Assembly: GCA_946408865.1 (NCBI GenBank)
Contig: CAMJTZ010000028.1
Coordinates: 1-16,184, forward strand
DNA: 16,184 nucleotides
DNA from: an uncultured Clostridia bacterium
GTDB taxonomy: Bacteria; Bacillota_A; Clostridia; Christensenellales; Aristaeellaceae
Direction: 5' to 3'
Shown here: positions 7,850-15,979 of the stretch, piece by piece
How the letters are laid out: each line of letters starts with the position of its first letter
Position numbering within the stretch: the first letter of the stretch is position 1
Translations under genes and position numbers: made by a program
The notes under the pieces: generated by a model
The model's input: the letters and a program-made list of their open reading frames with translations, nothing else
What the model was told of the DNA's origin: nothing
The model's database searches: none

Positions 7850-9718
7850 ATGTGCGGAATTGTTGGATTCACCGGGCGCTGTCAGGCAGCCCCCATCCTG
7901 CTGGACAGCCTTTCCCGGCTGGAATACAGAGGGTATGACTCCGCCGGTCTGGCTGTACGCAACGGGACAGCACTGGCGGAAGTCGTCAAGGCGACCGGCA
8001 AGCTGTATCACCTGGCGGACAAGACGGACCAGGGCCGGGCACTGGCGGGGTGCTGCGGTATCGGGCATACCCGGTGGGCTACTCACGGGGATCCGAGCAT
8101 CGTTAACGCACATCCGCATGTCAGCGGCAACTGCTCCGGATCAGGCAGCGGCGCAGTTGAATCGGACGTGGTGGGCGTGCATAACGGCATTATCGAAAAC
8201 TATACTGAACTGAAGGAAAAGCTTCTGCGGCACGGGTATGCCTTCTACAGTGAGACGGACACGGAAGTGGCTGTGAAGCTGGTGGATTATTACTATAAAA
8301 AGTACAAGATCGGACCGGTGGACGCCATTACACGAACGATGGTACGTATCCGCGGCAGCTATGCACTGGCTCTGATGTTCAAGGATTTCCCGGATGAGAT
8401 TTTTGCCGCCCGGAAAGATTCCCCGCTGATTATCGGCGTGGAGGACGGCGAATCCTATCTGGCGTCGGACGTGCCGGCGATCCTGAAGTATACGCGGCAG
8501 GTCTACTACATTGATAATCTTCAGGTTGCCCGGGTGTCGCCGGGGAAAGCTGCATTCTACGATCTGAACGGCGACGAGGTCACCGTACCGCTGACCGAGA
8601 TTACCTGGGATGCAGCGGCAGCGGAAAAGGGCGGTTTTGAGCATTTTATGCTCAAGGAGATCCATGAACAGCCGGGGGCAGTGCGGGACACACTGAACAG
8701 TATGGTGAAGGACGGGAAAATCGACCTGTCGGAAACCGGCCTGACAGAGGAATTTATCCGCGCAATCGGACAGATTGATATCGTGGCGTGCGGATCTGCA
8801 TGGCATGTCGGCATGGCGGCACAGTATGTGATTGAAGATCTGGCCGGTATTCCTGTTCGTGTGGAACTGGCCTCAGAATTCCGTTACCGGAACATTCCCG
8901 CCGGTGCGAATACACTGGTAATCGTCATCTCCCAGTCCGGCGAAACGGCGGACAGTCTGGCTGCGCTGCGGGTGGCAAAGGAGCGCGGCGCGACGACGCT
9001 GGCCATCGTGAACGTGATCGGTTCCACGATAGCCCGGGAAGCGGATCACGTGCTGTATACGCTGGCCGGGCCGGAAATTGCCGTCGCTACCACCAAAGCC
9101 TACAGCGCCCAGCTGATCGCAGCGGATGTGCTGGCAATACATCTGGCCTGCGTACGGGAAAAGATGACAGAGGAAGAGGCAGGCCGCCTGCTTTCAGAAC
9201 TGGCGCTGATTCCGGACAAGATCACACGGATCCTGGAGGAGAAAGAGCGTCTGCAGTGGTTCTCTTCCAAGATGGCCAATACGCATGATATCTTCTTCAT
9301 CGGCCGCGGGCTGGATTACGCCATCAGCCTGGAAGGAAGCCTGAAGATGAAGGAAATCAGCTATATCCATTCGGAAGCGTATGCGGCAGGCGAACTGAAG
9401 CATGGAACGATAAGCCTGATTGAGAACAATACCCTGGTCATCGGTGTGCTGACGCAGCAGTCGCTGTATGAAAAGACTGTCTCCAATATGATGGAGTGCA
9501 AATCCCGCGGAGCATACCTGCTGGGGATCACAACAAACGGGAATTTCTCTGTGGAGGATTCCGTGAACTTTACGGTATATATCCCCAAGACGGATGAGCA
9601 TTTTATGGCGTCCCTCGCGGTGGTTCCGCTGCAGCTGCTGGGATACTACACCAGCGTGAACCGCGGACTGGATGTGGACAAGCCCAGGAATCTGGCCAAG
9701 AGCGTTACTGTGGAATAA
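7850..9718 (+). CDS. glmS: Glutamine--fructose-6-phosphate aminotransferase (isomerizing)
   Basis: Makes glucosamine-6-phosphate from fructose-6-phosphate and glutamine, the entry step to UDP-GlcNAc and peptidoglycan. The start is the ATG at 7850, behind CGGAGG at 7835-7840, which places the nucleophile as Cys2 in MCGIVGF; longer upstream readings would bury it. The class II amidotransferase domain spans ~1-240, with RLEYRGYDSAG, GIGHTRWATHG and VHNG at 110-113. Two SIS sugar-isomerase domains follow, with ISQSGETADS, EISYIHSEAYAAGELKHG and the C-terminal LAKSVTVE. The 622 residues are slightly longer than the usual ~600-610. About 13 extra Gly/Ser-rich residues (~93-105) sit just before the VHNG oxyanion-hole motif. 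It has its own promoter, and no glmS ribozyme is recognisable in the short leader. dapL follows 66 bp later. Confidence 0.97.
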   Translation: MCGIVGFTGRCQAAPILLDSLSRLEYRGYDSAGLAVRNGTALAEVVKATGKLYHLADKTDQGRALAGCCGIGHTRWATHGDPSIVNAHPHVSGNCSGSGSGAVESDVVGVHNGIIENYTELKEKLLRHGYAFYSETDTEVAVKLVDYYYKKYKIGPVDAITRTMVRIRGSYALALMFKDFPDEIFAARKDSPLIIGVEDGESYLASDVPAILKYTRQVYYIDNLQVARVSPGKAAFYDLNGDEVTVPLTEITWDAAAAEKGGFEHFMLKEIHEQPGAVRDTLNSMVKDGKIDLSETGLTEEFIRAIGQIDIVACGSAWHVGMAAQYVIEDLAGIPVRVELASEFRYRNIPAGANTLVIVISQSGETADSLAALRVAKERGATTLAIVNVIGSTIAREADHVLYTLAGPEIAVATTKAYSAQLIAADVLAIHLACVREKMTEEEAGRLLSELALIPDKITRILEEKERLQWFSSKMANTHDIFFIGRGLDYAISLEGSLKMKEISYIHSEAYAAGELKHGTISLIENNTLVIGVLTQQSLYEKTVSNMMECKSRGAYLLGITTNGNFSVEDSVNFTVYIPKTDEHFMASLAVVPLQLLGYYTSVNRGLDVDKPRNLAKSVTVE

Positions 9719-9721
9719 GGA

Positions 9722-9740
9722 GCAGCCGGTTTCCGGCTGC
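9722..9740 (+). terminator. Short hairpin between glmS and dapL
   Basis: GCAGCCGG (9722-9729) and CCGGCTGC (9733-9740) are perfect complements around a TTT loop, beginning 4 bp after the glmS stop. No T-tract follows, so it may be a 3'-end or processing structure that reduces, rather than stops, read-through into dapL. Confidence 0.45.
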
Positions 9741-9769
9741 CGGATTTCGTGAAAAGCTGAATTGTAAAA

Positions 9770-9776
9770 AAGGTGG
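9770..9776 (+). promoter_or_regulatory. Ribosome binding site that fixes the dapL start
   Basis: AAGGTGG lies 8 nt before the ATG at 9785. The upstream in-frame GTG codons at 9773 and 9776 overlap this site, so they are unlikely starts. Confidence 0.7.
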
Positions 9777-9784
9777 TGCCCGGT

Positions 9785-10972
9785 ATGCTGAAACCCAATA
9801 TGAACTACCGTAATCTGAAGGATTCCTATCTGTTTTTCGGAATTTCAAAAAAGGTGGAGGCATACCGGAAAGCGCATCCGGATCTGCCGCTGTACCGACT
9901 GGGGATCGGGGATGTATCCCGACCGCTGTGCGATGCAGTCATACAGGCGATGCACTGCGCGGTGGAGGACCAGTCCGGGGCAGATACCTTCCATGGTTAT
10001 GTACCGGAGTGCGGAATTCCGGAATACAGGAAGGCAGTGGCCGGGTATTACGCGCGAAGGGGGATTCATCTGGATCCGGAGGAGATTTTTGTCTCCAGCG
10101 GGGCCAGCGATGAACTGGGAGATATCCTGGATCTGTTCGATGCTTCCTCTGCCGCGCTGGTGACACAGCCGGCCTATCCGGCCTATGTGGACGCGAGCAT
10201 CATGGCAGGACGAAAGGTGTCTTTCCTGACAGCCGGACCGGAAAACGATTTCCTGCCGCTGCCGGGAAAGGATACAAAGGCGGATTTGCTGTATCTCTGT
10301 TCCCCGAATAATCCAACCGGCGCGGTCTATACCCGGGAACAGCTGCAGCAGTGGGTGGATTTCGCAAACCGCCGCGGAGCAGTGATTCTCTTTGACGCGG
10401 CGTACGAGGCGTTTGTTGAAGGAGATCTGCCCCATAGTATTTTTGAAATACCGGGCGCGGAAACCTGTGCGGTCGAAATCTGCTCACTGTCCAAGACAGC
10501 GGGATTCACCGGAACCCGGCTGGGATACACGGTGATTCCAAAAGCGCTGGAGCGGGAAGGGATGAATCTGAACGCAATGTGGGTCCGGAACCGGACGACA
10601 AAGACCAACGGCATTTCCTATATTCTGCAGAAGGGCGGCATCGCCGTGTTTACAGATGATGGCCTCCGGCAGATTCAGGAAAACATCCGTTACTACAAGC
10701 AGAACGCCCGGGTACTGATGGAAGCGCTGGATCAGGCGGGGATCCGTTACTGGGGCGGGAAAAACGCGCCCTACATCTGGATGGCCTGTCCGGACGGCGT
10801 GAAGAGCTGGGATTTCTTTGACAAGCTGCTGAACGAGATCCAGGTGATCGGAACGCCGGGTGAAGGATTCGGCGCCTGCGGGGAGGGATTCTTCCGGCTT
10901 TCATCCTTCGGAGACGCAAAAGATACAGAAATTGCGGCGGAACGGCTTCAGCAATTATTGCTCCGGAAATAG
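9785..10972 (+). CDS. dapL: LL-diaminopimelate aminotransferase
   Basis: Converts tetrahydrodipicolinate to LL-diaminopimelate with glutamate as amino donor, a one-step route in lysine and peptidoglycan precursor synthesis that bypasses the acyl-intermediate DapD/E pathway. The 395 residues form a class I/II PLP aminotransferase. The N-terminal NYRNLKDSYLFFGISKKV and GIGDVSRPL match the family opening. GADTFHGY, SPNNPTGAV, the PLP lysine Lys237 in SLSKTAGFTGTRLG, GGKNAPYIW and GTPGEGFGACGEGFFRLSSFG are DapL-type signatures rather than general aspartate-aminotransferase ones. The start is the ATG at 9785. It lies 66 bp after glmS, so both may be co-transcribed for cell-wall precursors; I see no good promoter in the gap. 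A different class I aminotransferase is possible but unlikely given the C-terminal motif. Confidence 0.93.
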   Translation: MLKPNMNYRNLKDSYLFFGISKKVEAYRKAHPDLPLYRLGIGDVSRPLCDAVIQAMHCAVEDQSGADTFHGYVPECGIPEYRKAVAGYYARRGIHLDPEEIFVSSGASDELGDILDLFDASSAALVTQPAYPAYVDASIMAGRKVSFLTAGPENDFLPLPGKDTKADLLYLCSPNNPTGAVYTREQLQQWVDFANRRGAVILFDAAYEAFVEGDLPHSIFEIPGAETCAVEICSLSKTAGFTGTRLGYTVIPKALEREGMNLNAMWVRNRTTKTNGISYILQKGGIAVFTDDGLRQIQENIRYYKQNARVLMEALDQAGIRYWGGKNAPYIWMACPDGVKSWDFFDKLLNEIQVIGTPGEGFGACGEGFFRLSSFGDAKDTEIAAERLQQLLLRK

Positions 10973-11001
10973 TGGAATGCAGGTCCAAAATGGTGTATAA
11001 T
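10973..11001 (+). promoter_or_regulatory. Probable purA promoter
   Basis: A perfect TATAAT at 10996-11001, preceded by TG, sits 17 bp from a weak -35 (TGGAAT, 10973-10978). It predicts a ~50-nt leader with no purine riboswitch or terminator hairpin that I can see. Confidence 0.55.
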
Positions 11002-11056
11002 AACTCGTTGTGATTTTTCCGGCTGACTGCTGCGCCGCGGCACGAAGGAGTGTTTT

Positions 11057-12331
11057 ATGAAGACCTGCGCAATTGTTGGAATCAACTGGGGAGATGAAGG
11101 AAAGGGCAGAATTGTCGACCTGCTGACATCATCGTATGATTACGTGATCCGTTACCAGGGCGGCGGAAACGCCGGTCATACCGTGATCAACGACCGGGGG
11201 ACCTTTGCATTGCATCTGCTGCCTTCCGGTATCTTTCATGACGGCGTGATCAATATCCTGGGGAACGGCGTGGCGCTGGATCCGGAAAACCTGTGGAAGG
11301 AAATCCAGGAGGTGCGGGCCAAGGGAATCAGCCTGACGCCGGAGAACCTGAAGATCAGCAACCGGGCGTCCCTTCTCCTGCCGTGGCACCGGGATCTGGA
11401 CGCACTGGAGGAAAAGCGCCTGGCAGACAAACAGTACGGATCCACCAAACAGGGGATCGCGCCTTTCTATTCCGATAAATACCAGAAGAAGACCGTCCTG
11501 GCCGGAGAAATGGCAAATCCGGAACATTTCCGGGCGCATCTGAAAGAACTCCTGGAGTGGAAGAACCTGACGCTGACCGGCGTATACGGCAGCGAACCCT
11601 ACACGATGGAGCGTCTGGAACAGTGGATTCATGATTTCTGTGAACCTGTCCGGCCGTTTGTCTGCGATACGGGCGCCCTGCTGAAAAATGCGAAGAAACA
11701 GGGAAAAAGCATGCTGATGGAGGCGCAGCTCGGCGCGCTGCGGGACCTGGATTACGGGATTTATCCCTACACCACCTCTTCCAACACCACTGCGGCTTAC
11801 GCTCCGATCGGTTCCGGACTGCCGTCCCTGCAGCTGACGGATGTGATCGGCGTCGTGAAGGCTTATTCCACCTGTGTGGGCGAAGGGCCATTTGTCTGCG
11901 AAATGTTCGGGGAAGAAGCGGACAAGCTCCGTGAAGCGGGAAAGGAATACGGCGCAAAGACCGGACGTCCCCGCCGGGTCGGCCCCATCGATCTGGTGGC
12001 AACCCGCTACGGCGTGGAAGTTCAGGCCGCCACAAAGATCGCGCTGACCAAACTGGATGTGCTCAGTACCATGAAGGAGATCCCGGTCTGTGTCCGCTAC
12101 CGGCTGGACGGGGAAGAGACGGACGAATTCCCGTTCCCGACCGATCTCGACCGGGCAGAACCTGTGGTGGAGAAGGTTCCGGGCTGGGAATGCGATATTT
12201 CAGGCATTCGCCGCTGGGAAGACCTGCCGCAGGCGGCAAGGAATTATGTATGCATGATTGAGGACGCGATTGGCTGCCCGATAACTTATGTTTCCGTCGG
12301 TGCGGAGCGCGACAGTATCATCGAACGTTAA
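11057..12331 (+). CDS. purA: Adenylosuccinate synthetase
   Basis: Joins IMP and aspartate using GTP to form adenylosuccinate, the first committed AMP step. The 424-residue length is normal. The P-loop is NWGDEGKGR with catalytic Asp13, and NAGHT provides His41. TTSSNTT and KTGRPRR are the later IMP/GTP-binding regions. The ATG at 11057 follows GAAGGAG at 11044-11050. Several usually invariant positions differ from E. coli PurA: the IMP loop reads GSTKQGIAP (128-136) instead of GTTGRGIGP; the region of E. coli Arg143 has Lys-Lys; and EAQLGALRD replaces EGAQGTLLD. I recall the same pattern in other clostridial PurA proteins, so this looks like a distinct clade, not a decayed gene. purB starts 18 bp downstream, forming a purA-purB unit that completes IMP to AMP. 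Confidence 0.95.
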   Translation: MKTCAIVGINWGDEGKGRIVDLLTSSYDYVIRYQGGGNAGHTVINDRGTFALHLLPSGIFHDGVINILGNGVALDPENLWKEIQEVRAKGISLTPENLKISNRASLLLPWHRDLDALEEKRLADKQYGSTKQGIAPFYSDKYQKKTVLAGEMANPEHFRAHLKELLEWKNLTLTGVYGSEPYTMERLEQWIHDFCEPVRPFVCDTGALLKNAKKQGKSMLMEAQLGALRDLDYGIYPYTTSSNTTAAYAPIGSGLPSLQLTDVIGVVKAYSTCVGEGPFVCEMFGEEADKLREAGKEYGAKTGRPRRVGPIDLVATRYGVEVQAATKIALTKLDVLSTMKEIPVCVRYRLDGEETDEFPFPTDLDRAEPVVEKVPGWECDISGIRRWEDLPQAARNYVCMIEDAIGCPITYVSVGAERDSIIER

Positions 12332-12349
12332 AAACCGGAGGAAAAAAAG

Positions 12350-13765
12350 ATGGCAGACCGTTACGAATCCCCCCTGGCTTCCCGTTACGCTTCTGACTAC
12401 ATGCTGAACCTGTTTTCCGCTGACACGCGGTACCAGACCTGGAGGAAACTCTGGGTTGCGCTGGCCCGGGAAGAACACCGCCTGGGCCTCCCGATTACCG
12501 AAGAGCAGGTAAAGGAACTCGAAGCGCATATTACAGACATCGATTATGAATGTGTGCGTCAGCGGGAAAAGGAAGTGCGGCACGACGTCATGGCGCATGT
12601 ATATGCGTACGGCAAAGCGGCGCCTTCCGCGGCAGGCATCATTCACCTGGGGGCAACCAGCTGCTATGTGACGGACAACGCGGACCTTGTGCTGTACAGA
12701 GACGCGCTGCAGTATCTGCGGGGAGAAATTCTTTCCGTACTCGCGCATCTTTCCCGTTTCGCAGAAAAATACAAGGCAACACCTACGCTGGGATATACAC
12801 ACTATCAGCCGGCACAGCCGGTTACCATCGGAAAACGCGCCACCCTCTGGATGCAGGATTTTCTGACCGACCTGCGGGAGGTGGATTTCGCACTGGAAAA
12901 TATCAAATTCCTCGGATGCCGCGGCACGACCGGAACGGAAGCCAGCTTCATGGATCTGTTTGACGGGGACGGCGGCAAGATTGACGATATGAACCGGGCG
13001 CTGGCAGCCAGCTTCGGCTTTGACGAATGCTTTGATGTCAGCGGCCAGACCTATCCGCGCAAGACAGACAGCCGGATCCTGAACGCGCTGTCCTCCATTG
13101 CCCAGAGCGCATGCCGGATGGCCAATGATATCCGCCTGCTGCAGCACGACCGCCAGGTGGAGGAACCTTTTGAAAAGAACCAGATCGGCTCTTCCGCCAT
13201 GGCTTACAAGCGGAATCCCATGCGCTGCGAACGGATCTGCTCCCTGTCCCGCTACCTGATGGCGGACGCGCTGAACGCGCCTCTGACGGCATCGGTGCAG
13301 TGGCTGGAGCGGACACTGGATGATTCCGCCAACCGGCGGATCTCCATTCCGGAAGGATTCCTGTGCGCGGACGCGATTCTGCGGCTGACGCAGAATGTGA
13401 CGGACGGCCTGCATGTGAACGAAAAGATTGTAGACAAAACCATCCGCGAATACCTGCCCTTCCTGGCAACGGAAAACCTGCTGATGGAAGCGGTGAAGCG
13501 CGGCGGGAACCGCCAAGAACTGCACGAGATTATCCGCCGGTGCTCCATGGAGGCAACCGCGGAAATGAAGGAAGGACGGGAATGCGATCTCCTGGCCCGG
13601 CTGGCGGCGGAAAAACAGTTCGGCCTTTCCAGAGAAGAGATGGAAGCTGTGCTGGATCCGAAGCTTTATACCGGACGCTGCGCGGAGCAGGTCACCCGGT
13701 TTGTTGCGAAAGTACATCCGCTCCTGGAAGGAATCCGGGAAACGACGGCTGAGATTAATCTGTAA
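12350..13765 (+). CDS. purB: Adenylosuccinate lyase
   Basis: Eliminates fumarate from both SAICAR (PurC product) and adenylosuccinate (PurA product), so it serves two purine steps. The 471-residue fumarase/aspartase-superfamily protein has HLGATSCYVTDNADL, a catalytic-His region THYQPAQPVTIGKRA, and the flexible signature loop GSSAMAYKRNP at 280-290 with the catalytic serine. It is longer than the ~430-residue B. subtilis type and resembles the animal ADSL form. Similar segments include ASVQWLERTLDDSANRR, PFLATENLLMEAVKRGG and the LDPKLYTGR tail. The ATG at 12350 is preceded by GGAGG (12337-12341). It is tightly linked to purA and probably shares its promoter. A terminator-like hairpin follows at 13802. 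Confidence 0.96.
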   Translation: MADRYESPLASRYASDYMLNLFSADTRYQTWRKLWVALAREEHRLGLPITEEQVKELEAHITDIDYECVRQREKEVRHDVMAHVYAYGKAAPSAAGIIHLGATSCYVTDNADLVLYRDALQYLRGEILSVLAHLSRFAEKYKATPTLGYTHYQPAQPVTIGKRATLWMQDFLTDLREVDFALENIKFLGCRGTTGTEASFMDLFDGDGGKIDDMNRALAASFGFDECFDVSGQTYPRKTDSRILNALSSIAQSACRMANDIRLLQHDRQVEEPFEKNQIGSSAMAYKRNPMRCERICSLSRYLMADALNAPLTASVQWLERTLDDSANRRISIPEGFLCADAILRLTQNVTDGLHVNEKIVDKTIREYLPFLATENLLMEAVKRGGNRQELHEIIRRCSMEATAEMKEGRECDLLARLAAEKQFGLSREEMEAVLDPKLYTGRCAEQVTRFVAKVHPLLEGIRETTAEINL

Positions 13766-13801
13766 CCACTAAGCTGCAATTTCATATTTTGTTTCATTGG
13801 A

Positions 13802-13830
13802 AACAGGACAAGGGCGCCCTGTTCTTCTTT
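13802..13830 (+). terminator. Terminator-like hairpin between purB and pyrG
   Basis: AACAGG (13802-13807) pairs with CCTGTT (13818-13823), followed by a T-rich stretch TCTTCTTT. The loop contains GGGCGCCC, which offers an alternative fold. It may end purAB transcription or form part of a pyrG attenuator. I see no convincing separate pyrG promoter in the 95-bp gap. Confidence 0.5.
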
Positions 13831-13860
13831 GTTGATGCCAAAAGAGGAGGATAAAAAAGT

Positions 13861-15459
13861 ATGACGAAGTACATTTTTGTGACAGGGGGCGTTGTGTCCG
13901 GACTTGGAAAGGGAATTACCGCGGCTTCACTCGGGCGTCTGCTGAAGGCACGCGGACTGAAGGTGGCCGCGCAGAAACTGGATCCCTATATCAACGTGGA
14001 TCCGGGAACGATGAGTCCCTATCAGCACGGGGAGGTTTACGTGACCGAGGACGGCGCGGAGACGGACCTGGACCTCGGCCATTATGAGCGGTTTATTGAC
14101 GAGGATCTGAACAAGTACTCCAATCTGACAACCGGAAAGGTGTTCTCGAACGTTCTGCAGAAGGAACGCCAGGGCGGCTATCTCGGATCAACGGTGCAGA
14201 TTATTCCGCATGTAACCGACGAGATCAAACGCTTCATTTACCGGGTCGGTGAAAAAACAGACGCGGATGTGGTGATTACCGAGATCGGCGGTACGATCGG
14301 CGATATCGAAAGCCAGCCCTTTATCGAAGCGATCCGGCAGGTCGGCCTGGAAGTCGGCCGGGAGAACGCACTGTATGTGCATGTGTGTCTGGTGCCCTAC
14401 CTGCGGGCCAGCGGTGAACACAAATCGAAGCCTACGCAGCATTCAGTGAAGGAAATGCAGGGCATGGGGATTACGCCGAATATCATTGTGCTGCGGACAG
14501 ATGAGAAAATTACCGATCAATCGATTTTCAGCAAGATCGCGCATTTCTGCAACGTGAAGGAGGACTGCGTGATCGAGAACGTGACGCTGCCGATTCTGTA
14601 CGCAGCTCCGCTGATGCTGGAAGATTCCGGCCTTTCCGGGATTGTCTGCCGGGAACTGGGACTGCGGACGCCTGAACCGGATCTGGACGGATGGCGGGAA
14701 ATGGTAGAGCGCGTGAAACACCAGAACCATACGGTGAAGATCGGTCTGGTCGGAAAATATGTGCAGCTGCATGACGCCTACCTGTCTGTGGCGGAGGCGC
14801 TTCGCCACGCCGGCTACGCGCTGGACGCGAAGGTGGAGATTGTCTGGATCGATTCCGAAACCCTGACGGAGGAAAACACAGACGCGGTGCTGTCTGAGGT
14901 GCAGGGAATCATCGTGCCGGGCGGATTCGGCAGACGCGGAATTGAGGGCATGATCCGGGCGGCGAAGTATGCCCGTGAACATCATGTGCCTTATTTCGGC
15001 ATCTGCCTGGGAATGCAGATTGCCGTGATTGAGTTCGCGCGGAACGCGGCCGGTCTTGCCGGAGCGAACTCCCACGAATTTGACGAGAACAGTCCGTACC
15101 AGGTGATTCACTATATGCCCGGCCAGAATGACGGGATTGACAAAGGCGGCACCCTGCGGCTCGGCAAATATCCCTGTGTGCTGAAAGAAGGTACGGTGAT
15201 CGCCCGCTGCTACGGGAAAACGGAGATCAGCGAACGCCACCGCCACCGGTATGAATTCGCGAACGAATACCGCGAAACGCTGGAGAAGGCCGGACTATGC
15301 CTGTCCGGACAGTCGCCGGACGGACGCCTGATTGAGACGGTGGAGATTCCCGGAGAAACCTTCTTTGTCGGCGTGCAGTTTCATCCGGAATTCAAGAGCA
15401 GACCGAACAAGGCGCATCCGCTGTTCAGCGGTTTTGTGAAAGCGGCGCTTGCATTTTGA
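13861..15459 (+). CDS. pyrG: CTP synthase (glutamine-hydrolysing)
   Basis: Aminates UTP to CTP using ATP and ammonia from glutamine, with GTP as allosteric activator. The 532-residue length is standard. The N-terminal synthase domain (~1-265) carries the P-loop [10 protein letters not shown] near 9-18, [26 protein letters not shown] and [15 protein letters not shown]. The class I glutamine amidotransferase domain (~290-530) has nucleophile Cys382 in FGICLGMQ, and His508 and Glu510 in QFHPEFKS. All catalytic residues are present. AGGAGG (13845-13850) precedes the ATG at 13861. It follows purAB on the same strand across a hairpin-containing gap. Its last 35 bp overlap the end of the convergent thioesterase gene. 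In many Firmicutes pyrG is controlled by CTP-sensitive attenuation; the upstream hairpin is compatible, but the hallmark initial G run is not evident. Confidence 0.97.
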   Translation: MTKYIFVTGGVVSGLGKGITAASLGRLLKARGLKVAAQKLDPYINVDPGTMSPYQHGEVYVTEDGAETDLDLGHYERFIDEDLNKYSNLTTGKVFSNVLQKERQGGYLGSTVQIIPHVTDEIKRFIYRVGEKTDADVVITEIGGTIGDIESQPFIEAIRQVGLEVGRENALYVHVCLVPYLRASGEHKSKPTQHSVKEMQGMGITPNIIVLRTDEKITDQSIFSKIAHFCNVKEDCVIENVTLPILYAAPLMLEDSGLSGIVCRELGLRTPEPDLDGWREMVERVKHQNHTVKIGLVGKYVQLHDAYLSVAEALRHAGYALDAKVEIVWIDSETLTEENTDAVLSEVQGIIVPGGFGRRGIEGMIRAAKYAREHHVPYFGICLGMQIAVIEFARNAAGLAGANSHEFDENSPYQVIHYMPGQNDGIDKGGTLRLGKYPCVLKEGTVIARCYGKTEISERHRHRYEFANEYRETLEKAGLCLSGQSPDGRLIETVEIPGETFFVGVQFHPEFKSRPNKAHPLFSGFVKAALAF

Positions 15460-15847
15460 AGCCGGTTACGACGGCCTGGGCAATATCACGGCCCAGGTCG
15501 TCTGTTATGTCCACCTGATAGACACAGCTGGTTTTCCCGTCCTTGCGGCAGATGGCCCGGGCAGTCAGCAGACGGCCCCGTGACGCATTCAGAAAGTTCA
15601 TGCTGATCTGCTGCGCGACAGTCGGCCGGTGCACATTGCAGGCGGCTGTGGCGAAAGCAAAATCGATCAGCGTCAGGATAGCGCCGCCCATCACGCCGCC
15701 TTCCGCGTTGCGATGATGCTCCGTCAGTTCCATCGTGCAGACGGAACCGTCCGGCAGATACTCTTCAAGACGGATGCCGTTTTCCATGGCATAACGGTCT
15801 CCGGCAAAAAACGTGCGGGCTTCCTCCAGCGTCTGAAACAGCGCCAT
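15425..15847 (-). CDS. PaaI-like hotdog-fold thioesterase
   Basis: A 140-residue protein of the PaaI/YbgC-like acyl-CoA thioesterase family; the substrate cannot be read from the sequence. The family core is visible as [27 protein letters not shown] (shown in pieces: HHRNAEGG, then [11 protein letters not shown]), the usual N-x-x-G-x-x-x-GG...D catalytic pattern. A strand of the type [15 protein letters not shown] and an [14 protein letters not shown]-terminal strand follow. It probably forms a cytoplasmic dimer or tetramer. The start at 15847 is set by GGAGG 7 nt upstream; an ATG two codons earlier lies too close to that site, and a longer reading to 15985 would run through the promoter. It converges on and overlaps pyrG by 35 bp. 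It has its own promoter and no functional link to its neighbours. Confidence 0.85.
   Translation of the reverse strand: MALFQTLEEARTFFAGDRYAMENGIRLEEYLPDGSVCTMELTEHHRNAEGGVMGGAILTLIDFAFATAACNVHRPTVAQQISMNFLNASRGRLLTARAICRKDGKTSCVYQVDITDDLGRDIAQAVVTGFKMQAPLSQNR
15470..15502. other. 12-bp hairpin in the pyrG/thioesterase convergent junction
   Basis: Bases 15470-15481 pair with 15491-15502 (11 Watson-Crick pairs and one G-T) around a 9-nt loop, starting 11 bp after the pyrG stop and inside the thioesterase coding region. No T-tract follows on the plus strand, so it is a candidate RNA end-structure for pyrG rather than a classical terminator. Confidence 0.55.
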
Positions 15848-15854
15848 TTCCATT

Positions 15855-15860
15855 CCTCCC
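15855..15860 (-). promoter_or_regulatory. Ribosome binding site that fixes the thioesterase start
   Basis: On the minus strand GGGAGG lies 7 nt before the ATG at 15847 and only 1 nt before the ATG at 15853, favouring the former. Confidence 0.7.
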
Positions 15861-15902
15861 GGTCCGGACGGCCGAACCCGGCCGCCGGTAAAACTTGCGG
15901 CT

Positions 15903-15931
15903 ATTATACAGCCAACTGTGTATCTGGACAA
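15903..15931 (-). promoter_or_regulatory. Promoter for the thioesterase gene
   Basis: On the minus strand, TTGTCC (15931-15926) is separated by 17 bp from a perfect TATAAT (15908-15903). Transcription would begin near 15896, giving a ~50-nt leader. Confidence 0.7.
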
Positions 15932-15979
15932 GGAATAAGGCAAAAACAATACAAGAACAATTTTGGAGTCGTTTTTCCG

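Noticed and set aside
7749..8213. Plus-strand frame overlapping the glmS promoter and 5' end
   Set aside because: It begins between the -35 and -10 boxes, and its frame conflicts with the certain MCGIVGF start of GlmS.
10973..11056. Purine riboswitch or PurR box before purA
   Set aside because: The leader is only ~50 nt and shows neither a three-way junction pattern nor a recognisable PurR motif.
12200..13717. 505-codon minus-strand open frame opposite purB
   Set aside because: Shadow of purB, spanning the purA-purB gap, without a domain or a proper ribosome site.
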